Source: Oscillospiraceae bacterium (GTDB lineage Bacteria; Bacillota_A; Clostridia; Oscillospirales; Oscillospiraceae). Taken from it: a stretch of DNA of 5,818 nucleotides. The notes beneath the pieces are model-generated. The model was given only the letters and a program-made list of their open reading frames with translations, was not told the origin of the DNA and made no database searches. Positions 5,804 to 5,818 of the stretch are shown in pieces. Position 1 is the first letter of the stretch. Every line of letters starts with the position of its first letter. The translations under genes and the position numbers were made by a program. The stretch lies in contig JAFXAV010000022.1 of the NCBI GenBank assembly GCA_017516785.1, forward strand, positions 1 through 5,818, read 5' to 3'.

Positions 5804-5818
5804 ACGTTTTCAACAACA
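5639..5818 (+). mobile_element. Left end of a probable IscB/omega-RNA (IS200/IS605-like) element, cut by window edge
   Basis: Coding sequence stops being conserved near 5639, and the remaining 180 nt have no credible ORF but many short stems in the same orientation as the operon. The structured RNA described separately is the kind found between the left end of IscB elements and the iscB start codon. Elements of this group have no inverted terminal repeats and make no target duplication, so none is expected. Neither iscB nor a transposase is in the window, and the right end is not visible. The left boundary is inferred from the omega-RNA start and could shift by a few bases. Confidence 0.55.

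Noticed and set aside
5639..5818. Group II intron 5' end
   Set aside because: No GTGYG start at the junction and no recognisable domain I layout; the omega-RNA layout fits better.

Overview
The window looks like chromosomal DNA from a gut-type Clostridia (Firmicutes, perhaps Oscillospiraceae or Lachnospiraceae). The reasons are the near-identical 'MKKxxAxLLTLAMLLSLAACGG' lipoprotein leaders, the PTEA/PTEP linker, consensus-like Shine-Dalgarno sites, and zinc-ribbon, DUF4428-like and DUF5067-like proteins typical of that group. All real genes are on the + strand. The taxonomic call is inference from style, not from a marker gene.

Left edge (1-420): the 3' end of a NarL/LuxR-type DNA-binding response regulator, closed by a strong intrinsic terminator. 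A sigma-A-like promoter (454-482) then starts a five-gene, same-strand cluster with short gaps (31, 33, 59 and 26 nt), very likely one operon: (i) a stand-alone degenerate receiver with Glu at the phospho-acceptor position; (ii) a cytoplasmic DUF4428-like protein with a zinc-binding motif at each end; (iii) a lipoprotein with two DUF5067-like domains, a PTEA-repeat stalk and a third C-terminal domain; (iv) a second lipoprotein with two lipocalin-like repeats and a C-terminal beta-rich domain; (v) a protein with three zinc ribbons, cut short at its C terminus. A perfect 13-bp hairpin without a U-tract lies between the two lipoprotein genes. The likely theme is a cell-envelope module (two surface-anchored, probably ligand-binding or sensing lipoproteins) co-expressed with zinc-ribbon cytoplasmic partners and a non-canonical receiver. 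The function is unknown.

Right edge (about 5639-5818): the zinc-ribbon gene stops abruptly and the sequence becomes a non-coding, hairpin-dense stretch. Its order of stems and several short blocks agree with the omega RNA (HEARO RNA) that precedes iscB in IscB-type IS200/IS605-like elements. The best reading is that the left end of an IscB/omega-RNA element has inserted into the last gene of the operon, in the same orientation. The RNA guide (about 16 nt just upstream of the element) would then be the interrupted gene's own sequence, and the RNA would depend on read-through from the operon promoter. The iscB gene itself, if present, lies beyond the window.
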